Program-made: the position numbers and the translations under genes
In this document: piece after piece, positions 9,167 to 17,073 of the stretch
How the letters are laid out: each line of letters begins with the position of its first letter
Numbering within the stretch: position 1 is the stretch's first letter
Source: Tabrizicola aquatica
GTDB lineage: Bacteria; Pseudomonadota; Alphaproteobacteria; Rhodobacterales; Rhodobacteraceae
Length of the DNA stretch: 64,000 bases
Direction: 5' to 3'
Assembly: GCF_002900975.1 (NCBI RefSeq)
Contig: NZ_PJON01000001.1
Coordinates: forward strand, 310,001 to 374,000
Notes under the pieces: model-generated
What the model was told of the DNA's origin: nothing
Database searches by the model: none
Seen by the model: only the letters and a program-made list of their open reading frames with translations

Positions 9167-9337
9167 ATGTCCCGCCTGACCCTGCTTGTCCTGCCCCTTC
9201 TCGCCACGCCCGCCCTGGCGCATGAGGGCCTGCACCACCATCCCCACGGGGTGGAGTTCGGCTGGCTTTCCGCCGCGCTTCTGGGTTCAATGGTCGGGGG
9301 CGGAGCGGTCTACGCGCTGCTCCGGCGGCGCAAATGA
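9167..9337 (+). CDS. Small secreted or membrane peptide with His cluster between ureA and ureB
   Basis: A 56-residue reading frame too short for standard ORF cut-offs. It begins [18 protein letters not shown], a convincing signal peptide with an ALA cleavage site. A His-rich [10 protein letters not shown] segment follows, then a C-terminal hydrophobic span ending in an RRRK stop-transfer tail. Its stop overlaps the ureB ATG (ATGA at 9334-9337) and it starts 9 bases after ureA, so it is embedded in the operon. The His cluster suggests binding of nickel or another metal at the periplasmic face. That role is inference; I recognise no named family. Confidence 0.7.
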   Translation: MSRLTLLVLPLLATPALAHEGLHHHPHGVEFGWLSAALLGSMVGGGAVYALLRRRK

Positions 9338-9639
9338 TCCCGGGCGAGATCTTCCCGGCCCCCGGCGACCTGGTCCTGAACGAAGGCGCGTCGGTCACGA
9401 TCCTTTTGGTCGCCAACACCGGCGACCGGCCCGTCCAGGTGGGCAGCCACTACCATTTTGCCGAAACGAATCCCGGCCTCAGCTTTGACCGCGCCGCCGC
9501 CCATGGTCAGCGGCTGGACATCGCTGCGGGCACCGCGGTGCGCTTCGAACCCGGCCAGACGCGCGAGGTCCGGCTGGTGCCTCTCGCCGGCAAACGGGTG
9601 GTCTATGGCTTCAATCAGAAGGTCATGGGGCCGCTCTGA
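9334..9639 (+). CDS. ureB: Urease subunit beta
   Basis: A 101-residue protein beginning [18 protein letters not shown]. It carries [24 protein letters not shown] and the [24 protein letters not shown] motif typical of beta subunits. The ATG overlaps the stop of the small His-rich gene. It is separated from ureC by three other genes, about 1.6 kb. That is unusual, since ureB and ureC are normally adjacent or nearly so. Confidence 0.97.
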   Translation: MIPGEIFPAPGDLVLNEGASVTILLVANTGDRPVQVGSHYHFAETNPGLSFDRAAAHGQRLDIAAGTAVRFEPGQTREVRLVPLAGKRVVYGFNQKVMGPL

Positions 9640-9705
9640 TGGTGCTTGACGCAAGGGCAGGTGCGGGTGGACGCTTCCCTCTCCTTCAACACAGGAGACC
9701 GAGCG

Positions 9706-10521
9706 ATGTGTGACGCCTGCCTGATCGAGAACATCAAATCCTCCATGCTCTCACGCCGCGCCCTGTTCACCGGGGCTGCCGCGACGACTGCGGCCGTTGT
9801 GGCCAGCGGCCTGACCACGGCGAAGCCTGCGCTGGCCCAGGCGGCGGGCAAGGTCGTGGACCTGACCCATGCCTATGACGGGGCCTTCCCGACCTTCGAC
9901 GGCAATCCGGGCATCCTCTATGACCCCGCCGTCAAATTCGCCGATTCCAGCTATCAGCTGTGGAAGCTGACGATCTATGAGCACACCGGCACCCACATCG
10001 ACGCGCCCTTGCACTTCACCGCTGACGGCACCTCGGTCGCCGACCTGGCGCCCGAGCAACTGGTCTGCCCGCTTTGCATCATCGACCTGACCGCCAAGGC
10101 GGCCGAGGACCCCAACGCCATGGTAGAGCCGGCGGATATCGAGGCCTGGGTCTCGGCAAATGGCGCGATTCCGGCCGGGTCCTGCGTTGCGATGAATTCC
10201 GGCTGGGCCGCCAAGGTCGCCGACCCCTCGTTCCGCAACACGCCGGACGGCAAGCTGGCCTTCCCTGGCTTCTCCAAGGCGGCCACCGACATGCTGGCGG
10301 GGCTGAATGTGGCCTCCATCGGCGTCGATACCCTGTCGCTGGACCCCGGCAATTCCGCGGATTTCGCGGTGCATTTCTCCTGGCTTCCGGGCGGGCGCTT
10401 CGGGATCGAGAACCTGGCCAACCTTGACCAATTGCCCGCCAGCGGGGCCACGGTCTTCATCGGCGCGCCGAAGCACAAGACCGGCACCGGCGGCCCGGCC
10501 CGCGTGATGGCGGTGGTGTGA
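9706..10521 (+). CDS. Tat-exported cyclase-family metal hydrolase (kynurenine formamidase/isatin hydrolase superfamily)
   Basis: A 271-residue protein with a twin-arginine leader (SRRALFTGAAATTAAVVA, ALAQ cleavage region) preceded by a short Cys-containing segment MCDACLIENIKSSM. The mature part has the cyclase-family metal motif HTGTHIDAPLHF and the second motif VDTLSLDPGNS. The family hydrolyses cyclic or aryl amides, but the substrate here is unknown. The start is ATG 9706 with ACAGGAGAC 8 bases upstream. A TTG at 9646 is in frame but would put 20 residues before the leader. Lying inside the urease operon, it could release a urea-like or amide precursor in the periplasm; that is speculation. 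Confidence 0.85.
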   Translation: MCDACLIENIKSSMLSRRALFTGAAATTAAVVASGLTTAKPALAQAAGKVVDLTHAYDGAFPTFDGNPGILYDPAVKFADSSYQLWKLTIYEHTGTHIDAPLHFTADGTSVADLAPEQLVCPLCIIDLTAKAAEDPNAMVEPADIEAWVSANGAIPAGSCVAMNSGWAAKVADPSFRNTPDGKLAFPGFSKAATDMLAGLNVASIGVDTLSLDPGNSADFAVHFSWLPGGRFGIENLANLDQLPASGATVFIGAPKHKTGTGGPARVMAVV

Positions 10522-10916
10522 TGGCGGTGGTCGCGTTGCAAAGCGACGTGGAGGCGGGGGCAGAGGCCCTCGCCGTCTTCGACGACATCCGCGCCAAGCG
10601 GCAGACGGATTATGTGAACAACTTCTGGCGGGCCTTGGCCCACGACCCGGCGCTTCTCCGCGCGACCTGGGAGAGGGCGCAGGCCGTCATGGCCCCCGGC
10701 GCGCTTGATCCCCTGGTGAAAGAGCTTATCTACATTGCCGTCTCCACCGCGAACGGCTGCGATTACTGCGTCCACTCCCACACGGCGGCCGCAAAGGCCA
10801 AGGGGATGACGTCCGCCCAACATGGCGAGCTTCTTTCGGTCATCGCGATGGCCGCGCAGACCAATGCCCTCGCCACCGCGCTGTCGGTGCCGGTCGATGA
10901 CCGGTTCCGCGCCTAG
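10521..10916 (+). CDS. Carboxymuconolactone decarboxylase/AhpD-like family protein
   Basis: A 131-residue all-helical protein with the AhpD-type redox motif NGCDYCVHSHTAAAKAKGM (CxxC followed by His). The ELIYIAVSTANGC context matches the CMD family. Members act as peroxidase partners or as gamma-carboxymuconolactone decarboxylases; the CxxC-H set favours a thiol redox role. The ATG at 10521 overlaps the stop of the cyclase-family gene (TGATG), so the two genes are translationally coupled and probably function together. Confidence 0.82.
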   Translation: MAVVALQSDVEAGAEALAVFDDIRAKRQTDYVNNFWRALAHDPALLRATWERAQAVMAPGALDPLVKELIYIAVSTANGCDYCVHSHTAAAKAKGMTSAQHGELLSVIAMAAQTNALATALSVPVDDRFRA

Positions 10917-10929
10917 AAAGGGCAACCCG

Positions 10930-11235
10930 ATGCTGACACCCGCCGAAATGATACGACTGTCGCTGCAGACCAGCGTGATGCTGGCCGAGGCGCAGATGGT
11001 CGTCGCCATGCGCATGATGGGGATGATGGGCCTCTGGCGCGTCCTGCCGTCCGAGAACGCCCGCATGTCCTCTGAAAAGGTCGCCGCCATGGGCGAGGTG
11101 GCGATGGCCTCATCGAAGGCGATGATGGCCGGCAAGTCGCCGGCCCTTGTCGCCGAGGCTGCGCTGAAACCGATCCGCCGCCGCACCGCCGCCAACGTCA
11201 AGCGCCTGGGCCGTCGGGGCCCCGGCCAACCCTGA
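10930..11235 (+). CDS. Methionine-rich helical protein of unknown function in the urease operon
   Basis: A 101-residue protein, strongly helical and unusually rich in Met and Ala ([31 protein letters not shown]), ending in a basic Arg-rich tail. It has no signal peptide. AAAGGG lies 8 bases before the ATG, and ureC follows 9 bases after the stop. Proteins of this look are sometimes given an antifreeze label by low-complexity similarity, which is not meaningful. Phasin-like helical packing is another resemblance. I do not recognise a function; Met could serve soft-metal binding. Confidence 0.7.
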   Translation: MLTPAEMIRLSLQTSVMLAEAQMVVAMRMMGMMGLWRVLPSENARMSSEKVAAMGEVAMASSKAMMAGKSPALVAEAALKPIRRRTAANVKRLGRRGPGQP

Positions 11236-11243
11236 GGGACCGC

Positions 11244-12983
11244 ATGGCCATCATTTCCCGCAAGACCTATGCCGACATGTATGGCCCCACCGTGGGCGAC
11301 AAGGTCCGGCTGGGGGATACCGAACTGATCGTCGAGGTCGAGCGGGACCTGATCGCCGAACGCTCCAGCGGCGGGGCCAACGCGCTGCGTTATGGCGAGG
11401 AGGTGAAGTTCGGCGGCGGCAAGGTGATCCGCGACGGGATGGGCCAAAGCCAGCTTAGCCGTGCCGAAGGGGCGATGGATACGGTCATCACCAACGCCCT
11501 GATCGTGGATTACACCGGCATCGTGAAGGCCGACGTCGGCCTGCGCGATGGCCGGATCGCCCGGATCGGCAAGGCCGGGAACCCGGATACCCAGCCGGGG
11601 GTGGACGTGATCATCGGACCGGGGACCGAGATCATCGCGGGCGAGGGGCGCATCCTGACCGCCGGTGGCATGGACGCCCACATCCACTTCATCGCGCCGC
11701 AGCAGATCGACGATGCGTTGCATTCCGGCATTACCACCATGCTGGGCGGCGGCACCGGACCCGCGCATGGCACGCTGGCGACGACCTGCACGCCGGGGCC
11801 GTGGCACCTGATGCGGATGATGCAGGCGGCCGATGCCTTCCCGATGAACCTGGCCTTCGCGGGCAAGGGCAACGCCTCTCTCCCCGCCGCTTTGGAAGAA
11901 CAGGTCCGCGCCGGGGCTTCCTGCCTGAAACTGCATGAGGACTGGGGCACCACCCCCGCCGCCATCGACTGCTGCCTGACCGTGGCCGATGCGATGGACG
12001 TGCAGGTGATGATCCACACCGACACGCTGAACGAATCCGGCTTTGTCGAGAACACGCTGAAAGCCATCGCCGGGCGCACGATCCACGCCTTCCACACCGA
12101 AGGCGCGGGCGGCGGTCATGCGCCCGACATCATCAAGGTCGTGGGCTCGCAGAACATCCTGCCCAGTTCCACCAACCCGACGATGCCCTACACCATCAAT
12201 ACGATCGAGGAACATCTCGACATGCTGATGGTCTGCCACCACCTTGACCGTCGCGTGCCGGAAGACGTGGCCTTTGCCGAAAGCCGCATCCGGCGCGAGA
12301 CGATCGCAGCCGAGGATATCCTGCACGACCTGGGCGCGTTCTCCGTCATCTCCTCGGACAGCCAGGCGATGGGGCGGGTCGGCGAGGTCATCACCCGCAC
12401 CTGGCAGACCGCGCATAAGATGAAGGTCCAGCGTGGCCGGCTGGAGGGCGAGCAGGGCACGAACGACAATCTGCGTGTCCGCCGCTATATCGCCAAGTAC
12501 ACGATCAACCCGGCCATCGCCCATGGCCTGTCACGCCACATCGGCAGCGTGGAGGAGGGCAAGCGCGCCGACCTTGTGCTGTGGTCGCCCGCATTCTTCG
12601 GTGCCAAGCCCGAGATGGTGCTGATCGGCGGCGTGATCGTCGTGGCGCAGATGGGCGACCCGAACGCCTCGATCCCCACGCCGCAGCCGGTGCATACCCG
12701 CCCGATGTTCGGCGCCTATGGCGGCAGCCTTACCCGCAACGCAGTCACCTTCGTCAGCCAGGCCGCGCTTCAGGCCGATGTGCGCCACAGCTATGGCCTG
12801 GCCAAGGACACCGTGGCGGTGGAGAACACCCGCAGCATCGGCAAGCGCGACATGAAGCTGAACGATGCCACCCCCGCCATCGAGGTCGACCCCGAGACCT
12901 ATGAAGTGCGGGCCGATGGTGTCCTTCTCACCTGCGAGCCCGCACAGGAGGTGCCGCTTGCGCAGCGCTACTTCCTGTACTGA
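11244..12983 (+). CDS. ureC: Urease subunit alpha (catalytic)
   Basis: A 579-residue amidohydrolase-superfamily subunit. Visible active-site elements are: the nickel ligands in [14 protein letters not shown]; the Lys to be carbamylated in [13 protein letters not shown] (about residue 227); the metal His in [14 protein letters not shown]; the mobile-flap His in [15 protein letters not shown]; and the Asp in [12 protein letters not shown]. It hydrolyses urea with a di-nickel centre assembled by UreDEFG. The length is slightly above the usual 567-572 residues. It is separated from ureB by the cyclase, AhpD-like and Met-rich genes. Confidence 0.98.
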   Translation: MAIISRKTYADMYGPTVGDKVRLGDTELIVEVERDLIAERSSGGANALRYGEEVKFGGGKVIRDGMGQSQLSRAEGAMDTVITNALIVDYTGIVKADVGLRDGRIARIGKAGNPDTQPGVDVIIGPGTEIIAGEGRILTAGGMDAHIHFIAPQQIDDALHSGITTMLGGGTGPAHGTLATTCTPGPWHLMRMMQAADAFPMNLAFAGKGNASLPAALEEQVRAGASCLKLHEDWGTTPAAIDCCLTVADAMDVQVMIHTDTLNESGFVENTLKAIAGRTIHAFHTEGAGGGHAPDIIKVVGSQNILPSSTNPTMPYTINTIEEHLDMLMVCHHLDRRVPEDVAFAESRIRRETIAAEDILHDLGAFSVISSDSQAMGRVGEVITRTWQTAHKMKVQRGRLEGEQGTNDNLRVRRYIAKYTINPAIAHGLSRHIGSVEEGKRADLVLWSPAFFGAKPEMVLIGGVIVVAQMGDPNASIPTPQPVHTRPMFGAYGGSLTRNAVTFVSQAALQADVRHSYGLAKDTVAVENTRSIGKRDMKLNDATPAIEVDPETYEVRADGVLLTCEPAQEVPLAQRYFLY

Positions 12984-12987
12984 GCCG

Positions 12988-13191
12988 TCAGGCATGCACC
13001 TCGCCCGCCGCCTTGCGCACCGGGGCCGTGCCCGGTTCGGCCCGATTGATCGGCCAGCCGCGCCGGAACACCGGGACCACCGGGAAATGATGTTCGATCG
13101 ACGCAAGCGCGCTTTCGCGGCGTTTCAGCCGGGCAATCTCGGCCCGGATTTCGGCCAGTTCATCTGCAAGCGTGAGGCGGGGAGCTGTCAT
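12988..13191 (-). CDS. Small protein of unknown function, antisense within the urease cluster
   Basis: A 67-residue frame on the minus strand between ureC and ureE. A very strong ribosome binding site (AAAGGAGGATCAAG directly before the ATG at 13191) argues that it is real. The sequence has an N-terminal charged helix (LADELAEIRAEIARLKRRESALA) predicted to form a short coiled coil, then a Pro/Arg-rich tail. It converges on the ureC stop, leaving 4 bases. No known family recognised. It could regulate or fold urease components, but nothing in the sequence shows this. Confidence 0.65.
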   Translation of the reverse strand: MTAPRLTLADELAEIRAEIARLKRRESALASIEHHFPVVPVFRRGWPINRAEPGTAPVRKAAGEVHA

Positions 13192-13259
13192 CTTGATCCT
13201 CCTTTGTTCCTTTCCGGCAGAATCACCCGAAACCTTGAAAAAATCGCTAAGGCCCGCCG

Positions 13260-13709
13260 ATGAACTTGCCGCTCGCCCGAATTCTGCACCGTGCGGGCCA
13301 GTGGCCGCGCCTGGCCACGGCCCGCGTGGTGCTGGGCTATGACGACCGCTTTCTGCGCCGCAAGCGGTTGGTGACGGTGGCCGGGGACAGCTTTCTGGTC
13401 GATCTGGCCGAAACCTCGAACCTCGTGGCCGGGGATGCTTTGGAGCTGGACGACGGCCGCCTGATCGAGATCGCCGCAGCCGAAGAGCCGGTGCTGGTGA
13501 TCCACGGCGACCTCGTGCGGCTGGCCTGGCACATCGGCAACCGCCACACCCCCTGCCAGATCGAGCCCGACCGCCTGGTGATCCGCGCCGACCATGTCCT
13601 GGCCGAGATGCTGCGCGGCCTTGGCGCGCGTGTGACCGAGGGCTGCGAACCCTTTACCCCGGAAGGCGGCGCCTACGGCATGGGCCGGACGATGGGCCAT
13701 GCGCACTGA
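13260..13709 (+). CDS. ureE: Urease accessory nickel metallochaperone UreE
   Basis: A 149-residue protein. The N-terminal domain carries LARILHRAG and VVLGYDDRFLRRKRL. The C-terminal metal-binding domain has the conserved LVRLAWHIGNRHTPCQIE (metal-site His) and DHVLAEMLRGLGARV. UreE delivers nickel to the UreDFG complex. It lacks the long poly-His tail of some homologues, ending in a minimal HAH. The start follows the divergent small gene by about 70 bases, so ureEFG may have its own promoter. The 3' end overlaps ureF by 11 bases. Confidence 0.93.
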   Translation: MNLPLARILHRAGQWPRLATARVVLGYDDRFLRRKRLVTVAGDSFLVDLAETSNLVAGDALELDDGRLIEIAAAEEPVLVIHGDLVRLAWHIGNRHTPCQIEPDRLVIRADHVLAEMLRGLGARVTEGCEPFTPEGGAYGMGRTMGHAH

Positions 13710-14328
13710 CCTGCTGACCCTGGTCCAGTGGCTCTCGCCGGCCTTCCCGACCGGGGGCTTCGCCTATTCGCACGGGCTGGAAGCAGTGATCGCCGGGGGC
13801 GAGCGCGGTGCGGCGGGGATCGGCGCCTGGATCGCCGGCGTCCTGCGGCACGGGACGGGGCAGGCGGATGCCGTGCTGTTGGCCTGCGCCTTGCGGGGCG
13901 GTGATCCGGCGGAACTGGATGCCCTCGCCCGCGCGATGGCGGGCAGTCGCGAACGGCTGGTCGAGACGCTGGAGCAGGGCACGGCCTTCGCCCGGACCGT
14001 CGCGGCCCTGACGGGGCGGGACCTCGCCCCGCGCTGCCTGCCCGTCGCGGTGGGCGAGGCGGCGCGGGGGCTGGACCTGCCGGTGGCCGAGGTGGTGGCG
14101 GTCTACCTGCATGCCCTTGCGGCCAACCTGGTCGCCTGTGCCACCCGCTTCGCCCCCCTGGGCCAGACCGAGGGGCAGGCGCTGCTGGCGGGCCTTCATC
14201 CGCTGATCGGCGAGGTCGCCGAGTGGGCGGCGGGGGCCGAGGTGGAGGCGATCGCCAGCGGGGCGCTGGCGGCGGAGCTTGTGGCGATGCAGCACGAGGC
14301 GATGGATGTGAGGATCTTCAGGACATGA
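13699..14328 (+). CDS. ureF: Urease accessory protein UreF
   Basis: A 209-residue helical protein with the signatures [21 protein letters not shown] at the N-terminus and [24 protein letters not shown] in the second half. UreF regulates the GTPase of UreG and bridges UreD and UreG. It overlaps ureE by 11 bases, and its stop overlaps the ureG ATG (ATGA at 14325). Confidence 0.93.
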   Translation: MRTDLLTLVQWLSPAFPTGGFAYSHGLEAVIAGGERGAAGIGAWIAGVLRHGTGQADAVLLACALRGGDPAELDALARAMAGSRERLVETLEQGTAFARTVAALTGRDLAPRCLPVAVGEAARGLDLPVAEVVAVYLHALAANLVACATRFAPLGQTEGQALLAGLHPLIGEVAEWAAGAEVEAIASGALAAELVAMQHEAMDVRIFRT

Positions 14329-14951
14329 CCGGGGCGTCGAAAAACGGACCCTTGAAAGTGGGGATCGGCGGGCCCGTGGGGGTGGGCAAGACCAGCCTGA
14401 CCGAGGCCCTGTGCCGCGCGCTGGCGGGGCGGTGTTCGATGGCGGTGATCACGAACGATATCTACACCCGCGAGGATGCCGAGTATCTGATGCGGGCGCA
14501 GGTGCTGCCTCTGGACCGCATCCGGGGGGTGGAGACGGGGGGCTGCCCGCACACCGCGATCCGCGAGGATGCCTCGATCAACCTGGCGGCCGTGGCGGAG
14601 CTGCGGGCTGCGCATCCTGACCTGGACCTGATCCTGATCGAGAGCGGGGGCGACAATCTGGCGGCGACCTTCAGCCCGGAACTGGCGGACCTTTCGATCT
14701 ATGTGATCGACACGGCGGCGGGGCAGGACATCCCAAGGAAGCGGGGGCCGGGGGTGGTGCGATCTGACCTCCTGGTCGTCAACAAGACCGACCTTGCCCC
14801 GCATGTCGGGGTGGACCTAGACCTGCTGGAGGCCGACACGCGCCGGGCGCGGGGGGAGCGGCCCTTTGTGATGGCCCGGGTCCGTCAGGGGGTGGGGATT
14901 GCCGAAATCGTGGCCTTTCTGGAGGCCGAGGGCGGGTTGCCGCTGCGCTGA
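14325..14951 (+). CDS. ureG: Urease accessory GTPase UreG
   Basis: A 208-residue SIMIBI-class GTPase with P-loop [15 protein letters not shown], the switch region [14 protein letters not shown], the metal-binding [15 protein letters not shown] (CPH motif) and guanine-specificity motif [12 protein letters not shown]. It couples GTP hydrolysis to nickel insertion into urease. The chosen start gives [16 protein letters not shown]. The frame is open further upstream, but only inside ureF. It is the last gene of the cluster. Confidence 0.97.
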   Translation: MTGASKNGPLKVGIGGPVGVGKTSLTEALCRALAGRCSMAVITNDIYTREDAEYLMRAQVLPLDRIRGVETGGCPHTAIREDASINLAAVAELRAAHPDLDLILIESGGDNLAATFSPELADLSIYVIDTAAGQDIPRKRGPGVVRSDLLVVNKTDLAPHVGVDLDLLEADTRRARGERPFVMARVRQGVGIAEIVAFLEAEGGLPLR

Positions 14952-14959
14952 TCGGGCGG

Positions 14960-14976
14960 TTGTCCACGGTGGACAA
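14960..14976. promoter_or_regulatory. 17-bp palindrome TTGTCCACGGTGGACAA, candidate operator
   Basis: Eight-base arms TTGTCCAC and GTGGACAA are perfectly complementary around one central G. A nearly identical palindrome with core TGTCCAC-N-GTGGACA occurs at 48520-48536 upstream of fabF. Two copies of the same 15-bp palindromic core in one window are unlikely by chance and suggest a dimeric transcription factor site. The regulator is unknown to me. Confidence 0.45.
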
Positions 14977-15049
14977 AGTCGCGAAGTTTAAATTAAACAG
15001 ATGGTTAGCCGTTTCTGTTAACCTTTTGGCAACCCGTGCCGCGAAGGGT

Positions 15050-15074
15050 GGTGGGTGATACACCCACCCTACGC
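15050..15074 (-). repeat. REP-like hairpin, copy 1 of inverted pair
   Basis: An 8-bp stem GGTGGGTG and CACCCACC with loop ATA, followed by CTACGC. Read on the minus strand it is GCGTAGGGTGGGTG plus hairpin. This matches copy 2 at 15175-15199 in the opposite orientation. Confidence 0.6.
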
Positions 15075-15174
15075 TGGCCCGAAACGGCGTCCCAGCATCG
15101 GCCGTTGTGTCCTGCATATCGGGCGCAAGATCATCCTGCCGGGGGCTGTGATAGACGGCACCGGCTTTGCACGG

Positions 15175-15199
15175 GCGTAGGGTGGGCGATCCGCCCACC
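15175..15199 (+). repeat. REP-like hairpin, copy 2 of inverted pair
   Basis: GCGTAGGGTGGGCG followed by ATC and CGCCCACC forms an 8-bp stem with a 3-base loop. With copy 1 it brackets about 100 bp, an arrangement like a bacterial interspersed mosaic element (BIME). Confidence 0.6.
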
Positions 15200-15216
15200 T
15201 GCCGCCGAAATGCAAA

Positions 15217-15243
15217 ACCCCCGGACCACGAAGGCCCGGGGGT
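15217..15243 (-). terminator. Rho-independent terminator of cycA
   Basis: On the minus strand, ACCCCCGG pairs with CCGGGGGT across an 11-base loop and is directly followed by TTTTGCA. It lies about 33 bases after the cycA stop codon. Confidence 0.75.
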
Positions 15244-15275
15244 CAGGATCAGCCTGTCGGCCAGATCAGTTCAGT

Positions 15276-15785
15276 TCAGTTCGACGGCGCAGCCTCGGTC
15301 GCGCCTTCGGCCGGAGCCTCGGTCGCAGCTTCTGCCGGTGCGGCGGCCGCGTCCGCAGCCGGAGCGGCAGCGGGCGACAGCGAGGCGATGTAGGCCCAGA
15401 CGTTGGCGCCATCTTCCGGCTTCTTCAGCTTGAACGACATCTTCGACTTGGCGCCGTCATCGCCCAGTTTGGCTTTCAGGAACTTGGCCGGGTCCTGGAC
15501 ATATTCGACAAAGCTTGCCTCGTCCCAGACGGCGCCGGTGGCGCCCAGGGCCACGATCGACTCGCCATATTTGAAGTCCGGCAGGCCGCCGATCACCCGG
15601 CCCGGCAGGCCATAGAGGTTCGGCCCGGTCTTGGCATTCTTGCCAGCCAGCACTTCGCCGGCCTCATTCGCGACGACGTGGCAGGTCTGGCACTGGTTGA
15701 AGGTCTTTTTCCCCGCTTCGACGTCCTGCGCAAAGGCTGGCGCGGCAAGGCTGGCGAAGGCAAGGGCAGTCAAAGTAAAACGCAT
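15276..15785 (-). CDS. cycA: Cytochrome c2 with extended Ala/Pro/Glu-rich C-terminal tail
   Basis: A 169-residue precursor: signal peptide MRFTLTALAFASLAAPAFAQ, then a class I c-type cytochrome with heme motif FNQCQTCHVV and the C-terminal Met ligand in SKMSFKL. Cytochrome c2 shuttles electrons in the periplasm from the bc1 complex to the photosynthetic reaction centre and to oxidases. After the last helix (VWAYIASLS) comes a roughly 30-residue tail of Ala, Pro, Glu and Thr that ordinary soluble cytochromes c2 lack. GGGAGGACCCC lies directly before the ATG at 15785. The gene sits downstream of hemA, as in other Rhodobacter clusters. Confidence 0.92.
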   Translation of the reverse strand: MRFTLTALAFASLAAPAFAQDVEAGKKTFNQCQTCHVVANEAGEVLAGKNAKTGPNLYGLPGRVIGGLPDFKYGESIVALGATGAVWDEASFVEYVQDPAKFLKAKLGDDGAKSKMSFKLKKPEDGANVWAYIASLSPAAAPAADAAAAPAEAATEAPAEGATEAAPSN

Positions 15786-15859
15786 GGGGTCCTCCCGGGT
15801 TCGGTTTCGCCTGTATACTGTGGCCCGGGCCGGGATTGGCAAGGGCTGGTCGCACAAAT

Positions 15860-17068
15860 TCACGCGACCGCGTGAGAAATTGCGCAACGGCTCCACAATG
15901 CGGTCAGGGCGGCGATCAGGTGGTCGATATCGGCGGGCGAATGGTGCGGGCCGGGGGTGATGCGCAGCCGTTCGGTGCCCTTCGGCACCGTGGGATAGTT
16001 GATCGGCTGGACGTAGATACCCCAGTCCGACATCAGGATGTCCGAAAGCATCCGGCACTTGACCGGGTCGCCGATCAGGACCGGGATGATGTGGCTGTCG
16101 TTGGCCATGTGCGGGATGCCGGCCTGGGTCAGGCGGCGGCGGACCTCGGCCACATTGGCCTGCTGGCGGGCGCGTTCCTCGCCCGAGGTCTTGAGGTGGC
16201 GGATCGAGGTGGCTGCCGCTGCGGCCACGGCGGGGGGCAGGGCGGTGGTGAAGATGAAGCCCGAGGCGAAGCTGCGAACGAAATCGACCAGCGCCGTGGT
16301 CCCGGTGATATAGCCGCCAACGCAGCCATAGGCCTTGCCCAGCGTGCCTTCAATCACGTCGATGCGGTGGGCCAGCCCCTCGCGTTCCGTGACGCCGCCG
16401 CCCTGGTCGCCATACATGCCGACGGCGTGGACCTCGTCGATATAGCTTAGGGCGCCGTGGGCTTCGCAGACCTCGACGATCTCGCGCAGGGGGGCGATGT
16501 CGCCATCCATGGAATAGACCGATTCAAAGGCCACGATCTTCGGCCGGTCGCCCACGGCCTTGAGCTTGCGGTCAAGGTCGCGCCAGTCGTTGTGTTTCCA
16601 GATCACCTTGTCGGCGCGCGAGTGGCGGACGCCCTCGATCATGCTGGCGTGGTTCTTTTCGTCCGACAGGATCACCGCATTCGGAATCCGCGCGCCCAGC
16701 GTGGAGAGGGCCGCCCAGTTCGAGACATAGCCCGAGGTGAACAGGAGCGCCGATTCCTTGCCGTGCAGCGCGGCCAGTTCCGCCTCAAGCGCGCGGTGCT
16801 GGATCGAGTTGCCGCCGATGTTGCGGGTGCCGCCCGCGCCGGTGCCGCAGGACTGGACGGTGGCGACCATGCTGGCGACCACATCGGGGTGCTGGCCCAT
16901 GCCGAGATAGTCGTTCGAGCACCAGACGGTGACCTCTTCCACGCTGTTGCCGTGCCGGTTCGCGCGGGGGAAGGCCCCGCAGCGCCGTTCCAGATCGGCG
17001 AAGCTGCGGTAGTTGCCTTCGGCTTTCAGGGCGTCAAGCTGGGCTTGGAAGTGTTGGGCGAAGTCCAT
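15860..17068 (-). CDS. hemA: 5-Aminolevulinate synthase
   Basis: A 402-residue PLP enzyme condensing glycine and succinyl-CoA to 5-aminolevulinate, the first tetrapyrrole step in alphaproteobacteria. Signatures: [30 protein letters not shown], and the PLP Lys in [19 protein letters not shown] 17068 gives [11 protein letters not shown], matching the known N-terminus. A GTG at 17077 overlaps the puhE stop (GTGA) and would add three residues; it is an equally workable coupled start. Position downstream of acsF-puhE ties ALA supply to bacteriochlorophyll synthesis. Confidence 0.95.
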   Translation of the reverse strand: MDFAQHFQAQLDALKAEGNYRSFADLERRCGAFPRANRHGNSVEEVTVWCSNDYLGMGQHPDVVASMVATVQSCGTGAGGTRNIGGNSIQHRALEAELAALHGKESALLFTSGYVSNWAALSTLGARIPNAVILSDEKNHASMIEGVRHSRADKVIWKHNDWRDLDRKLKAVGDRPKIVAFESVYSMDGDIAPLREIVEVCEAHGALSYIDEVHAVGMYGDQGGGVTEREGLAHRIDVIEGTLGKAYGCVGGYITGTTALVDFVRSFASGFIFTTALPPAVAAAAATSIRHLKTSGEERARQQANVAEVRRRLTQAGIPHMANDSHIIPVLIGDPVKCRMLSDILMSDWGIYVQPINYPTVPKGTERLRITPGPHHSPADIDHLIAALTALWSRCAISHAVA

Positions 17069-17073
17069 GGGCG

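Larger units (their letters stand above)
14952..15275. other. Intergenic region between ureG and cycA with palindrome and REP-like repeats
   Basis: This 324-base stretch between two convergent genes holds no convincing reading frame. It contains a 17-bp perfect palindrome (14960-14976), an AT-rich TTTAAATTAAA block with TTAA/GTTAACC half-sites (14987-15023), an inverted pair of REP-like hairpins (15050-15074 and 15175-15199) and the cycA terminator (15217-15243). Since both flanking genes end here, the palindrome does not serve an obvious promoter of either; a small RNA in the interval cannot be excluded. Confidence 0.6.
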
